Assembly: GCA_007922305.1 (NCBI GenBank)
Contig: ML677364.1
Span: 14,365,624 to 14,429,623, forward strand
Reading direction: 5' to 3'
Source: Dermatemys mawii
Taxonomy: Eukaryota; Chordata; Testudines; Dermatemydidae
Length of the DNA: 64,000 nt
A program made the position numbers and the translations under genes. Below the pieces are notes generated by a model. It made no database searches. It had not been told where the DNA came from and worked only from the letters and a program-made list of their open reading frames with translations. How positions within the stretch are numbered: position 1 is the first letter of the stretch; every line of letters begins with the position of its first letter. This document shows positions 45,983 through 58,520 of this stretch, in pieces.

Positions 45983-47734
45983 ATACGTAAGTATGAAATT
46001 ACATTCTTTAAGAAAACAAGACAGTTACTATCAGGAGACACCAATAGTGTGACTAGAAACCAGAGATGAAAACTAGAGAACTTTTCCACTGAATTCAATG
46101 GCGCTGGTATTTCACCTAGATCTTTAGGTTTTCCAAGGCAAATGTTCTATCAGATATTCATGAAGTGAACCAAATATCACCTAATACATCTAGTTTTCGT
46201 AACCAACATGGAAACTGATATTTTAGGAAATCATGTTGTTTCCCTGGTGAGGGAATACTACAAATACTTTGACAGTGCCAGATTGTTCACTTCTTAGTCA
46301 CATTGGCGAGGACCAACAGAAGCAACTTGAATAAACCTAATGGAACGGCCTTCACAGAGTTCCACGATCTAGTTTATAGTATATGAAATTTTCTGCATTA
46401 TCATTTGCTTATGACCTTCAAACCTTCAATAAATCTACTTAGACATAATTATTGACCAGTATCAAATATCAGTGTTCAGCTTGAAGGTCACCCACTCCCT
46501 GCCACTCCCAAACACTTCAATTCCCGCCCCCCCAGACAATTTTATGCAAAATTTATTTCCTTTTTTAAAATGTATGCCAGATTTAAATGTTTAGATAAAA
46601 GAAATATTGTAATTACTATAAGCATTCACAGATTGAGATCCTACTGAAAAATGAAGTTGAGTCTTGCACCATTATATTTCCTGAGATTTTTGTATCAACA
46701 AAAACAGTTTGTAGCTGAAATAAGCTTTTCCTTCTTTTGATTGTTCCACCATTAGATCTCTGTGTTTATCCAGCTGTGCTGCCTTGCAAAATTGGGTAAC
46801 CACCAAATGTCAGTTGCCATGGGTTTCTGAAGCAGCAGAGACATGAGGAGGTCTAACATGATGATGTGACTAATACTCACTGCCATGGTATGATTAATAC
46901 TTGTTGTATGAGTCAATTTCAACATGTTGGGTTGCTCTTTAGTGCAGACTGAAGCAGTCAAAGAAGGCGTCAACCTTTATTTTATTATTCATAGCTCATG
47001 TGCTCATAGGAGAATAATCCAAACCATACATTGATTGAGTTACTTACTGAATCTGAAAACTAAACATTTAGCACTGAAAAGCTGTGAGAAGCCAATGAAT
47101 TAAACAGCTTCCCAAGTTCAAAATTAGTATTCTCGCTATTGAAATGCTAATGGTCAAAAAGAGTAGCACTGATTGCATTTTTAGAAGAGCTTGCACGCAG
47201 TGGTATGTCAGAGACAAGGGGTGCAGATTTTGTGCTTACCTGTCATTTATCTTCAGAAAGGTCAGTACCCTGTCTCATGAAGATGCCATGCACCACAAAA
47301 TATTACAACTTTTATCAAGTTAATGTCCAGGACTGTTAAAGACTAGTAATTTGTGGTGTCAGATACTGAACAAGACCTATGTCACCAAAGGTGAGGCAGC
47401 AAATGCTTTGGGTCTAGATGCATAGCTTTTTCCAGCACTAGCAGGCTTGCTCCATTATGAGACAACACTACATCCATTGCAGATGCTGGCTGGAATTTTA
47501 AAGGAACCTAGGGGCGTTAGACACCCAACTTTCACTGACTTCCAAAAAGACTCTTGGGAATTCAGCATCTAAGGCAGGAATTCATGAAGGACTCAGGTGT
47601 AGCAGTGCTGAGCATCAGAGTGACTAACATTTAGGTATCTGGAAAATTACCAGCAGAGCACTGCAGTCCACAAAGTTAAATGGATGTTGGCCCAGAGAGA
47701 GAGAGAGAGAGAGGGAATGGGAAGGGGAATGACC
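44552..47734. other. No gene; simple repeats and unassigned sequence
   Basis: Contains a (TG)n microsatellite at 45951-45979, a TCTG/CT-rich tract at 44800-44835, and a (GA)n tract at 47693-47713. The 124-codon minus open stretch at 44995-45369 has no domain. 46085-46095 (CCACTGAATTCAATGGCGCT) is another trace of the TTCAATGG repeat group. No real gene is supported. Confidence 0.4.
45951..45979. repeat. (TG)n microsatellite
   Basis: Uninterrupted TG dinucleotides, about 14 units, followed by TATGTATACGTA. It encodes the His-Thr run seen in one minus frame, which is not a protein. Confidence 0.95.
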
Positions 47735-48175
47735 CTGTAGTCCAATGGTTGGGGAATGAGACACCCTGTGTCATTCCCTACAGCTCCAATTGCTCCTTTA
47801 TTATTTATCCACACTGTGTGACAGCTTCAACAGGAGAAATTGAGGATCGTCGGAATAGTTCAGTGAGGCTAATGAAGGAGATAGGTGTCTGGGCCCCTAA
47901 TGGGAAGCAGGAACATGCATGTCTAGGGAACTTTTACTCTAAAAAACTTAGGTGCCAAGCAACCTTAGGTGCCTACAGGGCTCAGAAGGAGTTTTGTAGA
48001 TCACTGGGGGACCAAAACTGGAGCTTAGGTACCTAAACCTGTGAATTAGGCACCTAGAACTGGGGTTTAGATGTCTAAGTGTCTTCATGGCTCCCAGCAA
48101 AACTTCCACTGACTTTAATGGGAATTGAAGGCTTCCCCCTGTAGAATCTTTTGAAAAATCCTATTATGTGTACAA
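47735..48175. repeat. SINE-like head and palindromic-type old repeat
   Basis: 47735-47830 carries the degraded tRNA-like phrase AGTCCAATGGTTGGGGAATG and AATTGCTCCTTTATTATTTA. From 47930 on, phrases TTAGGTGCCAAGC, CTTAGGTACCTAAACC, AATTAGGCACCTAGAACTGG recur, followed by CCACTGACTTTAATGGGAAT and TTTTGAAAAATCC. The latter is the TTGACTTCAATGG repeat group. Boundaries are vague. Confidence 0.4.
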
Positions 48176-50107
48176 ATTTATTGATGGGAAGTTAATAAAT
48201 TTAAGTGAAAAAGTATGGGAGAAATCAGCCCAATATATTATTTCATTCACGTAATGGCAGATATGTTTGTCTCATATTTTCCCTCTCCAGTAAATTACAC
48301 AGTAACATTTTTCAACCTTACCTGACAGTTCTCTCCAGTTGCTAAGCCATAAAGAATAATAAGCCAGCCATGATTTCCACATTACTGCCTAATGTCAGGG
48401 TTAGTATCTCGCTGTTCTTTTGTGGATACTGCCTGAGGGAAATATTATTACTTTTGTTTCATACACAGCTTTACTTGGAATAAAAACCTTGTTAGTTTAG
48501 CAGTCCATTGAGAATGCCAAGACACAATGATCATTTTTGAAAGAAGTTTCATTTTTATTACCATCATGCTATGAGCTCTGGTCTTAAATCTATGTCCAAT
48601 TTTAGAATTTTGTACTGATCTAAAGTCTGCCAGAATTTGTCTTATGCAATAGGGATGAAAGGCTCCTTAGATGTTGTATGTTTTAATGGTTGGTTCAGAA
48701 CTTTAAAAAGAACACCGCCACTTTTCAGGAAGGGGCGGTGGGGGAGGGGGACTACTACTGTTTTTTTCATGGGAAAAGATAACAAAGAAAATAAAAATAT
48801 ATTTTTATCAAAATAGTTTAGATAATTTTGATGGTGAAGTATGTCCCTCAGGCCTTATAACTTCAAGAGCTTTTCAGAAACGCTTATTCATTCTTCTTGA
48901 TTTTGGTGTTCTCTCTTTTCCTGCTTCTTCCCTTTTCATTTGACTCCTTTCAGTCCCCCTTGTCAATGCAGCTTTTTACTTCATATATCTCCCCCTCTCT
49001 TCAAAAGCCTTTTTCTATTTACTGTCTGAGCTTTTTCTCTCCCTCTCCACCCCTCGCCCTCCATCTGTCCCCCAGCTATGTGTAACTCCCAGTGAAGTTA
49101 ATAGGGCTTTGGAAGCTCCAAGATTTCTTTTCCCAACTTAACTCCTGCTTACAAAGCTTCTCATTCACCTCCACATATTTTTTTGTATCTTCAAGCCTCC
49201 CCCAAGCCCACTCCTGACCTTTCTGTCCACTTACCTTTCTGCTACCTCTTCTTTTCAGTTTTCCAAGATGACCAATAAATCCATTATTTTATTTTGTTCT
49301 CTATTACTATTGCTTACTTATATTTTGGTTCAGTGACAGGGGGAAAATAAGTGAATTATTCTATATCTCTGCCTCCAGCATCTCTTAAGGTACAACATTA
49401 AAGTACACTGCTTGATCTCATCCCTTCCTTTTCCCATGCTCAGTTCTGGGCATTTTTCTGTGCTGTTTCCTATGCATGAAATGACCTTCCAGGCCTAGTT
49501 CACCCAAATCACAACTGTCTTCTTTCATAGTCCTATAATAAGCCCCTCCTCTTCTTTGATAACCAGAGGAAGTGAGTCTGTTGTAATAATAGGGGAGGGA
49601 GAAATGCACTATGTCCATCTCTAGATGGATATTTTAGGTGCAAGTGTGTTGCAAGGGGGAGGATGCAGTGTTATTGCAATGTTATTTTTAAAGGATTACA
49701 TGCTATTTTGAGGTCTGAAGGTCAGGCTATAGCTACACTGCCCTACAGTTTAGATTAGAGGGGTATGAATAGCAGTGCATACCAAAGTGATGCACTGTAA
49801 CTTCCCCTGTGGATGCTCTGGGTGCAAACTAAATGGTTCCTAATTCAGATGGATGTAATTTTATTTGTGAACCACCTTGAGTCCTAGTGAAGAAAAGCAC
49901 TATGTAGGAGAAAGGTGTTACTATTCAGTGGGAACAAGACTAGGCCCATAGAACATGTTTCTGCTGTGCTCTGGGACACAGGGTGCTTCCCAAGAGAAAT
50001 AGAACTCTCTCCACTCAATTCAGTGTCAGATAAGCATATTCTGCACCTCACAGCCTCAGGGACAGCATGAACTAGTAGCTAGCATGGTTTTCACACAATT
50101 TCAGTGT
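48176..50107. other. No gene; unassigned, possible MITE trace
   Basis: A pyrimidine-rich stretch lies at 48895-49080 (CTTTTCCTGCTTCTTCCC...). 49727-49860 begins GGCTATAGCTACACTGCCCT, similar to Harbinger-MITE ends, but no opposite end is found. Nothing coding. Confidence 0.35.
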
Positions 50108-50493
50108 ATGCGTATGGTGACACAGCATTTTGGAGTTTTGGGGGGTTGTGCTAGTGCTCTAAAAATAACTGTATAGGGAGAGCTTTGAACCGATATCTTG
50201 GGCTGAGCGCAGGCTCTCGGAAGGGCATTGGCTCTCAGAGCCCGAGCAGCAGTGAGCTGGAAATGCAAAGTGCTGCCTATACTGCCATTTTTAGAGGAGT
50301 AGCATGATCCCCCCTAGTCCAAGTCTGTCAGGTCCTGTGGATGCTCCCCATAGACTGAGGGGAGGTCCTTTAGCAGTGGGCGGGTTTCTGCCTGCCCACT
50401 TCCTCGATCCCAATAGGACTAGTCCAAGTCTGTTGACCCTGGATGAGAGGCTTGCTCCCATTGGCTCCAAAATGCTGTGTAAACATACGCATA
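50108..50493. mobile_element. MITE with two nested inverted repeats
   Basis: Outer arms: TATGCGTATGGTGACACAGC and ATTTTGGAG at the left pair with CTCCAAAATGCTGTGT, AAACATACGCATA at the right. Inner arms: GTGCTCTAAAAATAACTGTA (50152) pair with TACTGCCATTTTTAGAGG (50279). The phrase ACACAGCATTTTGGAG also occurs at 58411, so both are one family, probably Harbinger-derived. No clear target duplication. The repeated phrase ACTAGTCCAAGTCTGT-like (50316, 50420) lies inside. Confidence 0.7.
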
Positions 50494-53270
50494 GGCTACT
50501 AAAACTGTGTTAGAATTATGCTAGCTCATTCACATATAGACCTACCTGGACAGAGCTTTGCTTTTTTTTCTTTTAAAAGGACTATAATGGAAGAAACAAT
50601 CCTAGATGATTATCACTACCATGGTTTCTGAGTACAGTTTGCAGCTATGTTGGGTGTAGACACAAACCATGGTATAGCTATATTTGGTCATGAACAAGTT
50701 TGAAAACCACTTCCTAGACCTAGAAGCTGTAGTGTGGATGGTACCTTAGGCAGCAGCAGATTTGCTTTATATTTTGAGAATGAAATGAAACTATTCTTGT
50801 TTAGGCTAGATGCATTTTAAATATGTGTAAGTTATTCCACTCTGCTTTGTAAGGTAGAAAGTTCAACATTTTTCTCCCTTTTTTCTTTCTTCCCCTACGT
50901 AGATCAAAATTTGATTTATCAGTGAAGTATTATTAATGATGGTCTTAAAACCAAACTTATTTAATTACAGTCTGCTATGTATGTTATTACTTACACTTGC
51001 TGTACTATCAAATGGAATACTCAATATGAAGAAATCTGCTGAAAAAAAGAAAGAAACAACCAACAGCTGGGAATAATCAGATAACACTGTCATGCTTAAG
51101 CAGTAAGTAACACTACCTCTCCCAGGAGGAATAAGTACTGCAGCATTATGTGATTCAGGAATCCTAAAGAGTTTTTGCTGTTTCTTTAAAATGAAAGAAA
51201 TTTCAAAGGTCTACAAACCCTAGGCAGCCCGTAGAAGAAATATTTAGCAGATGAACAAAAGCAAAGTTAAAGGAAAATAATTCTGATGGGAAAATTATGA
51301 AACTAACCATTTGTGTTAAACTCACATTCAGTTACAGCTTTCTGTTGTATTGTTACTCATCCTTTGTCTCTCGGTTCTCTTTCAATTGTCAGGGCAGTGA
51401 TCCCTCTTTTTGTCTGTAAAACTAGCTAGCAAACTTTCAAAAGCAGTTAAGGCTAGAATGAATAGAAATATGCACGTTGTGGGTACCTCTGAACACTAGG
51501 GATTGCCCTTGACAAGGCCAAGTAATTTGGCTATGTTGCCTATTTTTACTCTGATGTGCAGTGCCATGAAGTTGTGCCAGAAAAAACCCCCTTCAAAAGT
51601 GATGATAGTGAGATACCAAAGATTAAGATATTGTTGAATAAATAATCATTTAAGGGGGAAAATGTTCTGGAGGTATAAAATTTCTAACAAAGAAATGGTG
51701 AAAAAGAAAGAAAAACAATAGATATAACTTACATATCTATCCCTAATGTCCTAATTCTTGGGGTTACAAGATGAAACAAATAATGTTTTCATATAAATGC
51801 TAGTCTGTCATGCAGGAATTCCATTACTTTGGAACAAACCTTTAGAACTCAAATGTACTGAGATGTCTGTCTTCTCAAAGCAGTACAGGTTTTTTACAAA
51901 ATAACTGACAAGAACCGAGTTTATGCCATGGTGAAATTATCTAAATTTGCCTATTCCAAAGCAGAGTGCTGCTTTATACCAGCTTTTTAGAGGTTAAAGC
52001 AGGGACCTCGATTGTTGATACAGCAGTGTGACACAGTGCTGCCCTATAGATTAATACTATAATTTGCTGTGAATGACTTGCTTTGAAATTAGACAAAGGG
52101 AATTTGCCCATTCTTATTTACTAGTCTGCAGGTTGTCCATGTAATCTAATATTTAAATTTCCAGGACATTTCTAGCTGTTATTTTCATGAGTGTTGCCAA
52201 TAGCCCTAGAATATTGATATTCACTGGGTATGGACTATTTTTCCATCCATGCATTTAACACCACTTTCCCCTAGTATTAATAGGGAGGTTATATTAAGTC
52301 AGGAATAGACCCAAGTGTATGTAAATTATTCAGTTGGAGTGTGATTCTTCCTAAAACTTCTTGGCAACAACTGTTATTTAATCTGGAAAAAAAATGAGCC
52401 CAAAGGATCTGCATTTTGTCATGGTACCTACAATATTTTGGGCATTCAGAAGTTGGCAGAAGGATTACATTAACTTCAAGATCATAGTCTTGGTCATGAT
52501 ACCTTCACCCATATGGTCTTAAAGGTGCTGTTTGGATCACAAAACAATTCTCCCCATCATTCAGGTATTTCCACAGAGTTAATTAATTTATTGGACTCTG
52601 CATATTGTTGATGAAGTCTCTCTGGGCTAGTCTGTGTTTGCTTTAACTTGAGCTATTTCCAGTACATGAGGGGACTTTCCATATTTGCAAAACATCTAAC
52701 TCTGTGGGTGTGGTATAAACAGGGAGAAAAAGGAAACCTATACATGTTAAAATTTCCATTGACAGCATTAAAAGCCTGTGCTGATAAAGTGTTTTTCATG
52801 GAGGATTTCATACCTAGGGTTAGGAAAGCAACCATAACAAATAACTGGTGTGCATAACACTAAACCTTTGCATGCACAGCAGATAGAAATGACTGGAAAT
52901 AGGAGGATCACATTAATACATTTCAATAAGCATTATAATTAAATAACACTGAATAACTTTGTGACTTATGGTAGATGTTTTATCAGTCCCAAATATAGCA
53001 AGTAAGGTTTTTTACTGGTTATTTTGTAAAAGGTTCTGGTGATATCATAAACTACTAGCAATGTGACTACTTAGTACTGTATTGTATTATATTATTTGCT
53101 AAGGAACAGTAGTTCTGTTTTCTATTTCTGTAGTGCATATGTGAAGGTAGATTCTGCCACTTTTACTTATGTTACAAAGAAACTTATCTGCAAGTAAATC
53201 CATTGAAATCAACAGGACTTCTCTCTTACTAAATACTATTCTTGAATAAGGGGGGGCAGAATCTGGCTCA
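50494..53270. other. No gene; one MITE trace
   Basis: 50655-50755 (GTTGGGTGTAGACACAAACC ... AGTGTGGATGGTACCTTA) resembles the inverted end of a Harbinger-type MITE. The rest, about 2.5 kb, is AT-rich and unassigned. Confidence 0.35.
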
Positions 53271-53284
53271 GAATAATACTTAGT

Positions 53285-53415
53285 TCTTGTGCCCAGATCT
53301 CAAAGCAATTTACAAAGGTAGGTAAGTACCATTACCCTAATTTTACAGATGTGAAAACAGGCAGTGATAAGTGTAAAGACTTGCCCAAGATCATACAGTG
53401 GGCCAGTGACAGAAT
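53285..53415 (+). repeat. Old core-SINE (MIR-like) copy
   Basis: Phrases ACCATTACCCTAATTTTACA, CAGATGTGAAAACAGGCAGT, AGACTTGCCCAAGATCATAC, AGTGGGCCAGTGACAGAATT follow the well-known order of vertebrate core SINEs (ATTTTACAGATG-GGAAAC-GAG...ACTTGCCCAAGGTCACACAG). A related copy is at 63543-63660. Confidence 0.6.
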
Positions 53416-53723
53416 TTTACTTTCATCTAAACTGGCGCTACCCCATTGCTGAATGGCAAGTGAGAACAGAAGCTGGCCCCACAGTATGCAGCATTTTGTA
53501 TTTCTACCCAGTGGGGTTTTGTGTGGCTTCATTAGAATATGAGCAAACTTTACATTAGGGTATTTGACCCTTTGTGCTCACTTGTTAAATTTTCATATAG
53601 TTCCTCCAGTAAGAATATAATATATAAATAAACTGAATAATGTAAATTTAGCCTACATTTTCCTTCTGATGCACATAGCATCTTCTATTACCGCGATTAG
53701 GTTTTCTGATAATGTAATTAGAC

Positions 53724-54034
53724 CAAGGGTCAGCAACCTTTCAGAAGCGGTGTGCCGAGTCTTCATTTATTCACTCTAATTTAAGGTTTTGTGTGCCAGT
53801 AATACATTTTAATGTTTTTTAGAAGGTCTCTTTCTATAAGTCTTTAATATAGAACTAAACTATTGTTGTATGTAAAGTAAATAAGCTTTTTAAAATGTTT
53901 AAGAAGCTTCATTTAAAATTAAATTAAAAGGCAGAGCCCCTGGACCGGTGGCCAGGGCCAGGGCAGTGCGAGTGCCACTGAAAATCAACTTGTGTGCTGC
54001 CTTCGGCACCCGTGCCATAGGTTGCCTACCCCTG
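53724..54034 (-). mobile_element. 311-bp hAT-type MITE with perfect 8-bp target duplication, second copy
   Basis: Ends CAAGGGTCAGCAACC and GGTTGCCTACCCCTG, flanked by AATTAGAC on both sides (53716-53723 and 54035-54042). The inside is the inverse of 21911-22221: GGCACCCGTGCCATAGGTTG, CACTGAAAATCAACTTGTGT and TTAAAATTAAATTAAAAGGC match inverted parts of that copy, and the length is identical at 311 bp. Confidence 0.9.
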
Positions 54035-54042
54035 AATTAGAC

Positions 54043-54275
54043 CCTGACCCAGCCTAAGCATTTAAGCACCAGCTTAAAGTTAAGCACATAGTAGTTCTAC
54101 TATGCATTCCAGCAGGCATTTAAGTGTTTTGCTAGATCTGGGCCTGATTACATTTCGTACAACATATAGGAAGTAATATGAAGTGCTACTTAGGTGCATT
54201 TAAGCAAAAGCTAATGCAATGTAAGTGCTTAAAGTTAAGCAGGCCTAAGTGCCTTGCTGTTTTTGGGCCACAACG
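54043..54275. repeat. Semi-palindromic old repeat with TTAAAGTTAAGCA phrases
   Basis: CACCAGCTTAAAGTTAAGCA at the left and AAGTGCTTAAAGTTAAGCAG at the right, with CATTTAAGTGTTTTGC between. Phrase order matches an interspersed repeat of sauropsids built as an imperfect inverted repeat. It is heavily degraded. Confidence 0.4.
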
Positions 54276-56345
54276 ACCATATAGTAATGGACACACACAA
54301 AGGGACAGAGGTTAAAATGCTGTGAGAAATATAACTCTAAATTTTCCAATTATTATGTGATTACACCTCTGCCTTAAAACTACTTTAACTGATTTTCTAG
54401 CATATATACGAGCTTTCTGTCTTTGTGGAGGTGAAGCCCCACAGTTTATTTTTAAAGCAGGAAACATTTATTCAGTACCAAGATGCTATTCTGGTGATTC
54501 CTGCTCTAAAAAAAGAAAAAAACAAATAAAATCAGTGGGAGGTCCAACTAGGCAAACAGAAAACAGCTCATTCTGAAAGAGTTGTTACATTTTTACTTGA
54601 CTCAGCTGACTGAGGAGGTATCTGAAGCATAAATAAAATCCCTCATAGTTCTTTCAATTCTTTAAAGGGTTGAAGCCAGTGTAATTTACACAACAGATCA
54701 GAAGGTGAAGATAGTAGACATTTTTCAGTCATGAATGGAACAATATATGTATTTGGATTTCTAACCAAAAAAGGCATATAGTCCAGGATAAATATAATTG
54801 TGTTCATTTTGGAGTCTTATGTGGGTTTCAAGCGACATCTGAGGACTCTTCTGGAAGCGGGGGGGAGGGGGCGGAAATGATATAAAGAGACATTGAATGT
54901 GTACAGCTTGGCTAAGTAGTGACTAACGGGTGCATCAGAACATTTTGTAAATGAATAAGGGTAAAAAGACAAATGAGTGAATTATTTGGCCCATAGAATT
55001 GCTGGAGAAGGCCCCAGGCATGGTAAATCCGAGGTACAATGAAGGGGACAGACACACACAGTTTCCACAGACCTCATGTGCACCATAGATCACAGCTCTG
55101 TGATGGCAATCTCTTCAAAAGGAGACAAGGTGATTGGAGGCATATAAGCAGGTCTGCAGCTACATGGATCAAATAGCCAAAATGTATTTAGTATTTGTAT
55201 ACTGGACTACAGTTGCTTCAGCAAATATTTTTTCCCAAACATAAATGATGGGAAGCACTCTTGGCATCTCTGGTTATTTGGATATCCAGAAGCAGCTGGG
55301 CATCTATGTAGACCACCTCTCCCCAAGTTGCAATGCTTATACACAAACGGATGACAAATTCCCTCAATCTGTCCTGCTGGTATGTTTATGCTGTAACTTA
55401 TGACTGTTTATAATACTCTTGTCTGGATTCAAACAGGAAGTGAGGGTCAGAGGGGGTCAGGCAAGTCAGGAACTCCTTGACGTACCTTTAATTAGAGCTA
55501 CTTATTCTCAAAGCCTGGAGGCGCACCAGCCTTGACTCCAGTCTGTAAGCTGGAATAGCAGCTATTTAAGGGCTGTATTGCAGTTCCCTGGTGTGCCTAC
55601 CTGTTAGTGATGAAATATCATTTTACACAGTAATATTAATGAATAGTACAGCCTCTAGAAAGTTCTTTGAAACTGTTTACTTACAGGATTGCTCTCTTTG
55701 CTTATAGCATATGGTAAGATGTTTTTATATGCCTCAGAAAGTAATTTTAAAATATTTAGATCACCAACCAGTGTATAATCTTGAGCTGGTTATAGCTTTT
55801 TTTTTTTAAAAAAAAAAAAGATCTTAGAAAAACATTTTAATTGTTTTGTTTGGCTTGTCTGACTTTCTTTTTAAGATCACAAACTTGCGAGTTGAACATA
55901 TGGATTCAAAATTTTCCACTTTCCTCCTGCACAGAAACCAGAATTTTAGGCCATCTTGATTAAAGTTGCTCTCTTTCAAGTCCTATCATAATGTCATTAC
56001 AATGTTTCAATTGTGACAGGGATGAGACTCTCACCACCCTTTGCTCTTCAGGTGGTGTTGTCACCCTAATTAATCCCAGCTGTAGTATGACAACAAATTG
56101 TGCAGATGAAGTTTAAACCCTGTATTTTAGCATCTTCTGCCAGTAGAACAATACCAATATTAGATTACCACAGTCATTTCCTCCTTATATCAAATAAATG
56201 CTTCAAGTAAAACCATGTGTTTAATTAACAGAATATAATGTAGAATAGTACTTATTTTGTCAAAACTGTTACATCCATCACTTAAAAGGGCTCAAAATGC
56301 ATCTTACACATTTTGGAAAGTGCAGTGTAGATTAAGGGTACTATA
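54276..56345. other. No gene; homopolymer pair and unassigned sequence
   Basis: A T run (55797-55807) directly followed by an A run (55808-55819) forms a small palindrome. A G-rich patch lies at 54857-54873. No domain or recognised element otherwise. Confidence 0.35.
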
Positions 56346-56349
56346 CAAG

Positions 56350-56450
56350 GGCCTGATCCTGGAAACATGCATTTGCATGAGTAATTTTACTCAGATGGAT
56401 AGTCTTATTGGCTTGGCTTGGCTTACTCATGTGTAAGTGGTTGCAGAATC
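56350..56450. repeat. Semi-palindromic old repeat
   Basis: GGGCCTGATCCTGGAAACAT and GTGGTTGCAGAATCCTGGCA are imperfect inverses, with TGAGTAATTTTACTCA at the left and CTTACTCATGTG at the right. It belongs to the group described at 30265. Confidence 0.4.
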
Positions 56451-56853
56451 CTGGCATGAATGTTTAATAATGTGAGAATTTGTGGCTGTAACCAAATCAG
56501 ACCATAGCACTTCTGTTTCTCTTTCCAGGCTAGTAACTAATATATTGCAAAGAGAGGGTAAAAGAAGAACAAGAGCACAGACAAAAAACCTGAACCAAAT
56601 AAGTGGTGTATACAAACTGTGCAAAATAGGCAGATATTAGAAAGGTTTTGTTTTCACTCTTTTGAGAAGACATGAAGAATTCACATGTGGTATTGCCAGA
56701 TGAGTAATGCAGTCATCCATGAATCATGGAATGAAAATGTAATATGACCTCACACCATTGTATACTGTATAAACTTTTTATATATCAGGGAACACTGGTG
56801 GCTCCTGCAAGGTAAAGTGGTATTACTTCTCCTATTTTACAACTTTAAAACTA

Positions 56854-56971
56854 GGGTGACCAGGGAGCAAGTGTGAAAAATTGGGACAGGGTGGGGTGTA
56901 ATAGGAGCCTATATATAAAAAATACCCCAAAATCGTGACTGTCCCTATAAAATCAAGACATCTGGTCACCC
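56854..56971 (+). mobile_element. TA-flanked Tc1/mariner-like MITE, copy 2
   Basis: 118 bp between TA (56852-56853) and TA (56972-56973). Ends GGGTGACCAGGGAGCAAGTG and CATCTGGTCACCC are inverted repeats. The TA duplication is typical of the Tc1/mariner group. Non-coding. Best preserved of the four copies. Confidence 0.85.
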
Positions 56972-57059
56972 TATCTAGAACTAAGGCACAAGGGATAAAC
57001 ATCAAAACTCTCACAAGTACCCACTAACTGGAGAGCCAATCTGAGACGCACATGACCTG

Positions 57060-57235
57060 ATTTGTCAGAGGACTGAGCATATTTAAAGCACTTTATTTGT
57101 TCAGAGAAGACCTCTCATTGACTTCAGTTGCAGTCATGAGTGCTCAGCTTTCTGCAAATCCTGGCACAAATTGGGTATCCAGAAATGAGGAATACTCAAT
57201 TAGTGGCCATCTGTGAAAAGTTTGGTTGAAGTGAC
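57060..57235. repeat. Semi-palindromic old repeat
   Basis: CATTGACTTCAGTTGCAGTC ... GAGTGCTCAGCTTTCTGCAA lies between the MITE copies; same group as 30265. Degraded. Confidence 0.35.
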
Positions 57236-57242
57236 TTATCTA

Positions 57243-57362
57243 GAGTGACCACCCATCCCATTTTTAAAGGGACAGCCCCATTTTGGGGGACTTTTACTTA
57301 TATTGGCGCCTATTACTCCCCCACCCCCTGTCCCATTTTTTCACAGTTGCTATCTGGTAACC
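57243..57362 (-). mobile_element. TA-flanked MITE, copy 3
   Basis: 120 bp between TA (57241-57242) and TA (57363-57364). Ends GAGTGACC and GGTAACC are changed versions of GGGTGACC/GGTCACCC. Internal TGGCGCCTATTACTCCCCCA and TCCCATTTTTTCACAGTTGC show orientation opposite to copy 2. Confidence 0.8.
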
Positions 57363-57489
57363 TAGACATTTCAAAGCAAATGCCCATTGTGTGTGATGAC
57401 CGGAGGTCAATGATTCAAAGTGCACTCCTCACTCACTGTCATCAAAGGAAAAGCCCATGTGGATAGAGACACTGTCAGCTTGCTTTCTG

Positions 57490-58082
57490 TCAGAAGTAGC
57501 TATAATATAAATTCAAGGAAAGATCCTTCATCTCTGGACTCTTTGGACTCTTGCAGGGAAGTGTACCAGATGCAAAGAGGAGATCCCTAGAGACAATCTG
57601 GGTACCCTGAAAAGACTTCTGGGAAACTGGCAGTTTATTACATCACTGTCACCATTTGGAGCTGCAAATTGATTCACTTGTACATATGTTAAACCTGCTT
57701 TAACTTCTCAATAACACTTCTTTTTTTTTCTTCGCTAAAAAAATCTTCGGTTAGTTTACTATAGAATTGGCTGCCAGCATTCTCTTTGGTGTAAGATCTG
57801 TAGCACCAACTGATCTGGGGTAAGTGACTAGGAGCAACCTGATGTGGTGAGATTTTTGTTTTGTTTTGTTCAAATAACCTTTTATCACAAAGTCAAGCTT
57901 GTCTGGGTGGGAAGATGGGCTGGAGATTCTCAGGGAACCGTCTGTGACTCCATGGTAAGACTTGTATAGTGATCCAGGCATTCACATTTGTTACTGGCTT
58001 GGTGAAATCTAATTATGGAACAAACCACCAGCTTGGGGAATCTGTCCTGGTTTATGACTGACAGTCCAAATAGTGTGACACA
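57490..58082 (+). repeat. LTR fragment, same family as 34907-36000
   Basis: Shares ordered blocks with the 3' part of 34907-36000: ATTGGCTGCCAGCATTCTCT, CTGGGGTAAGTGACT, GGTGAGATTTTTG, CTTTTATCACAAAGT, GTGATCCAGGCATTCAC, GGTGAAATCTAATTATGGAA, CCACCAGCTTGGGGAA, and ends TAGTGTGACACA. The 5' part is missing or unrecognised. Confidence 0.6.
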
Positions 58083-58396
58083 TGGCTGCCTCTGTTTCTT
58101 GCCTTTTTCATTCTTTTATTTCATATATCCCATGCTCCTCTGAAATCTACAACCAGTGGCTGATACAAACAACACACACCAAAATCAATCATCCATTTAA
58201 TACTACATTATAGTTATTTTAAAGATTTTCTCTTTTACCTCAGTTTGTGTATGTGATTAAACTGATGTTCAGGAAAAAAAGGCCAATATCTCACCCCGTT
58301 TTCCCATTGCCACAAATATTTAGTTTTTAAATAATTTTGAGTGGGAAAGTTCCTCAGAGGCTATTTCCACACAGTGAGGAGGAGATCTTCTCATCC

Positions 58397-58520
58397 AGGG
58401 TATGTCAACACAGCATTTTGGAGCCCGTGGGGCCTCAGACTAGCACTATAAAAACAGCTATGTAGACAGCACTTTGAAGTTGTGGCTTGGTCTGAAGCTC
58501 AGGCTTTGAAACCTAGGGAA
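58397..58520 (+). mobile_element. Harbinger-type MITE fragment
   Basis: Left end AGGGTATGTCAACACAGCAT and TTTTGGAGCCCGTGG, then CTAGCACTATAAAAACAGCT, ATGTAGACAGCACTTTGAAG. Shares ACACAGCATTTTGGAG with 50121 and TAAAAACAGCTATGTA with 2790. No right end is found; probably truncated. Confidence 0.6.

Noticed and set aside
45913..46098. His-Thr repeat protein on the minus strand
   Set aside because: The HTHTHT run is just the (TG)n microsatellite at 45951-45979.
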